From positions 496,001-560,000 of the forward strand of contig JAIUCV010000231.1 in assembly GCA_026724425.1 (NCBI GenBank): a DNA stretch of 64,000 nt. The letters are read 5' to 3'. Made by a program: the position numbers and the translations under genes. A model generated the notes under the pieces. The model did no database searches. It was not told where the DNA came from and saw only the letters and a program-made list of their open reading frames with translations. Below are positions 63,423 through 64,000 of the stretch, one piece after another. The stretch's first letter is position 1. Every line of letters starts with the position of its first letter. This DNA is from Erythrophleum ivorense. Lineage: Eukaryota; Streptophyta; Magnoliopsida; Fabales; Fabaceae.

Positions 63423-64000
63423 ATATATTTGTCCTTTCACCACTGTTATTGCAGATTCTTTAGCCGCAATATATCAGTTATATATATATATATATATATA
63501 TGTATATTTGGAACTTTTCTGGTACTTAAAACATAGTTACTAGTATCATTTATAATTTATCATGTAATTTATTTATTTATTATGATTGAATTGCACATTA
63601 AAATTAACGAGAAATGATTACTTGTTAAAATGTTTACCACGATATATATATAGTACTCAACTTTTCGTTGCTATATAAGAGTTAGTATTTTCTTGTTAAT
63701 CACGAAAGAAATCCCTATTTTAGATGCACATTCTTTCTTTCTTTTGAAAAAAATGTTCTTAGGGCTCTTCCATCAACCTCTTCTCGTGTAAGGGGTTTCT
63801 CTTCTTCTATGGAAGGCTTTTCTCCTATAGTATGAGAGGTTCTCTTTTCGTGGGTAAAGAGCTTGGGATTTTGGATATTGGATAAGATTTTTGAAAATTT
63901 GCAACATTGTTTATCATATCTACAACTAATTAAGGATGTCATATCTTGAAGAAGGAAGACTATACAAAACTTAACCTAATATCCCTAGAAAAGTGCTATA

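Larger units (their letters stand above)
61812..64000 (+). repeat. bHLH segmental duplication, copy C (runs off the window)
   Basis: It matches 49809-53285 in the same orientation, but lacks the exon 1 segment and the exon 3 segment present in copy A. The homology still holds at the last base, so the block continues past the window. TA microsatellites occur at about 62700-62722 and 63480-63501. Confidence 0.85.

Noticed and set aside
1..64000. CRISPR arrays, operons, rRNA or tRNA genes
   Set aside because: No regularly spaced repeats and no rRNA or tRNA signatures were recognised by eye; a tRNA covariance scan would be needed to exclude a tRNA fully.

Overview
The window is nuclear DNA of a flowering plant, almost certainly a eudicot. 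The genes are split by GT-AG introns and encode plant-specific families. They sit in very AT-rich intergenic DNA full of retrotransposon relics, TA microsatellites and small inverted-repeat elements. The species cannot be named from the sequence alone. No prokaryotic features, CRISPR arrays, rRNA or convincing tRNA genes were seen.

Three genes look intact. (1) A UPL5-type HECT ubiquitin ligase on the minus strand (9691-25189): three exons, 896 aa, ubiquitin-like domain plus complete HECT domain. Its first intron is 12.2 kb and holds a pile-up of LTR and LINE elements. (2) A tonoplast dicarboxylate transporter of the SLC13/DASS family on the plus strand (41326-45384): six exons, 547 aa. (3) A compact 202-aa bHLH factor of the bHLH10/89/91 (EAT1-like, tapetum) group on the plus strand (55684-56842). 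It keeps the bHLH and C-terminal domains but lacks the long N-terminus usual for that group.

Several gene relics are also present: a frameshifted U-box (PUB43/44-like) fragment (6728-7205), an EMG1/NEP1 rRNA methyltransferase pseudogene (47517-49191), and two wrecked bHLH paralogues (about 50254-51792 and 63031-63141) either side of the intact one. The two wrecked copies lie in a segmental duplication (about 49.8-53.3 kb and 61.8 kb to the window end). The second copy has lost exon 1 and exon 3 by separate deletions and has gained a 151-bp insertion flanked by a perfect 9-bp target duplication.

Layout: 0-1.7 kb, promoter-like DNA with site II and telo-box motifs but no recognisable gene; 2-6.7 kb, low-complexity and LTR relics; 6.7-8.6 kb, U-box relic and L1-type LINE relic; 9.7-25.2 kb, UPL5 with its TE-loaded intron; 25.4-28.9 kb, AT-rich spacer; 28.9-39.5 kb, a tandem segmental duplication with a CACTA-like terminus in each copy and a 3.1-kb indel; 41.3-45.4 kb, the transporter; 47.5-49.2 kb, EMG1 pseudogene; 49.8-64 kb, bHLH cluster with MITE-like and tandem repeats. 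The genes do not form an operon or an obvious pathway; they are independent neighbours. I found no undescribed multi-gene system. The most interesting signals are the truncated but intact bHLH copy with its decaying paralogues, and several dateable insertions.
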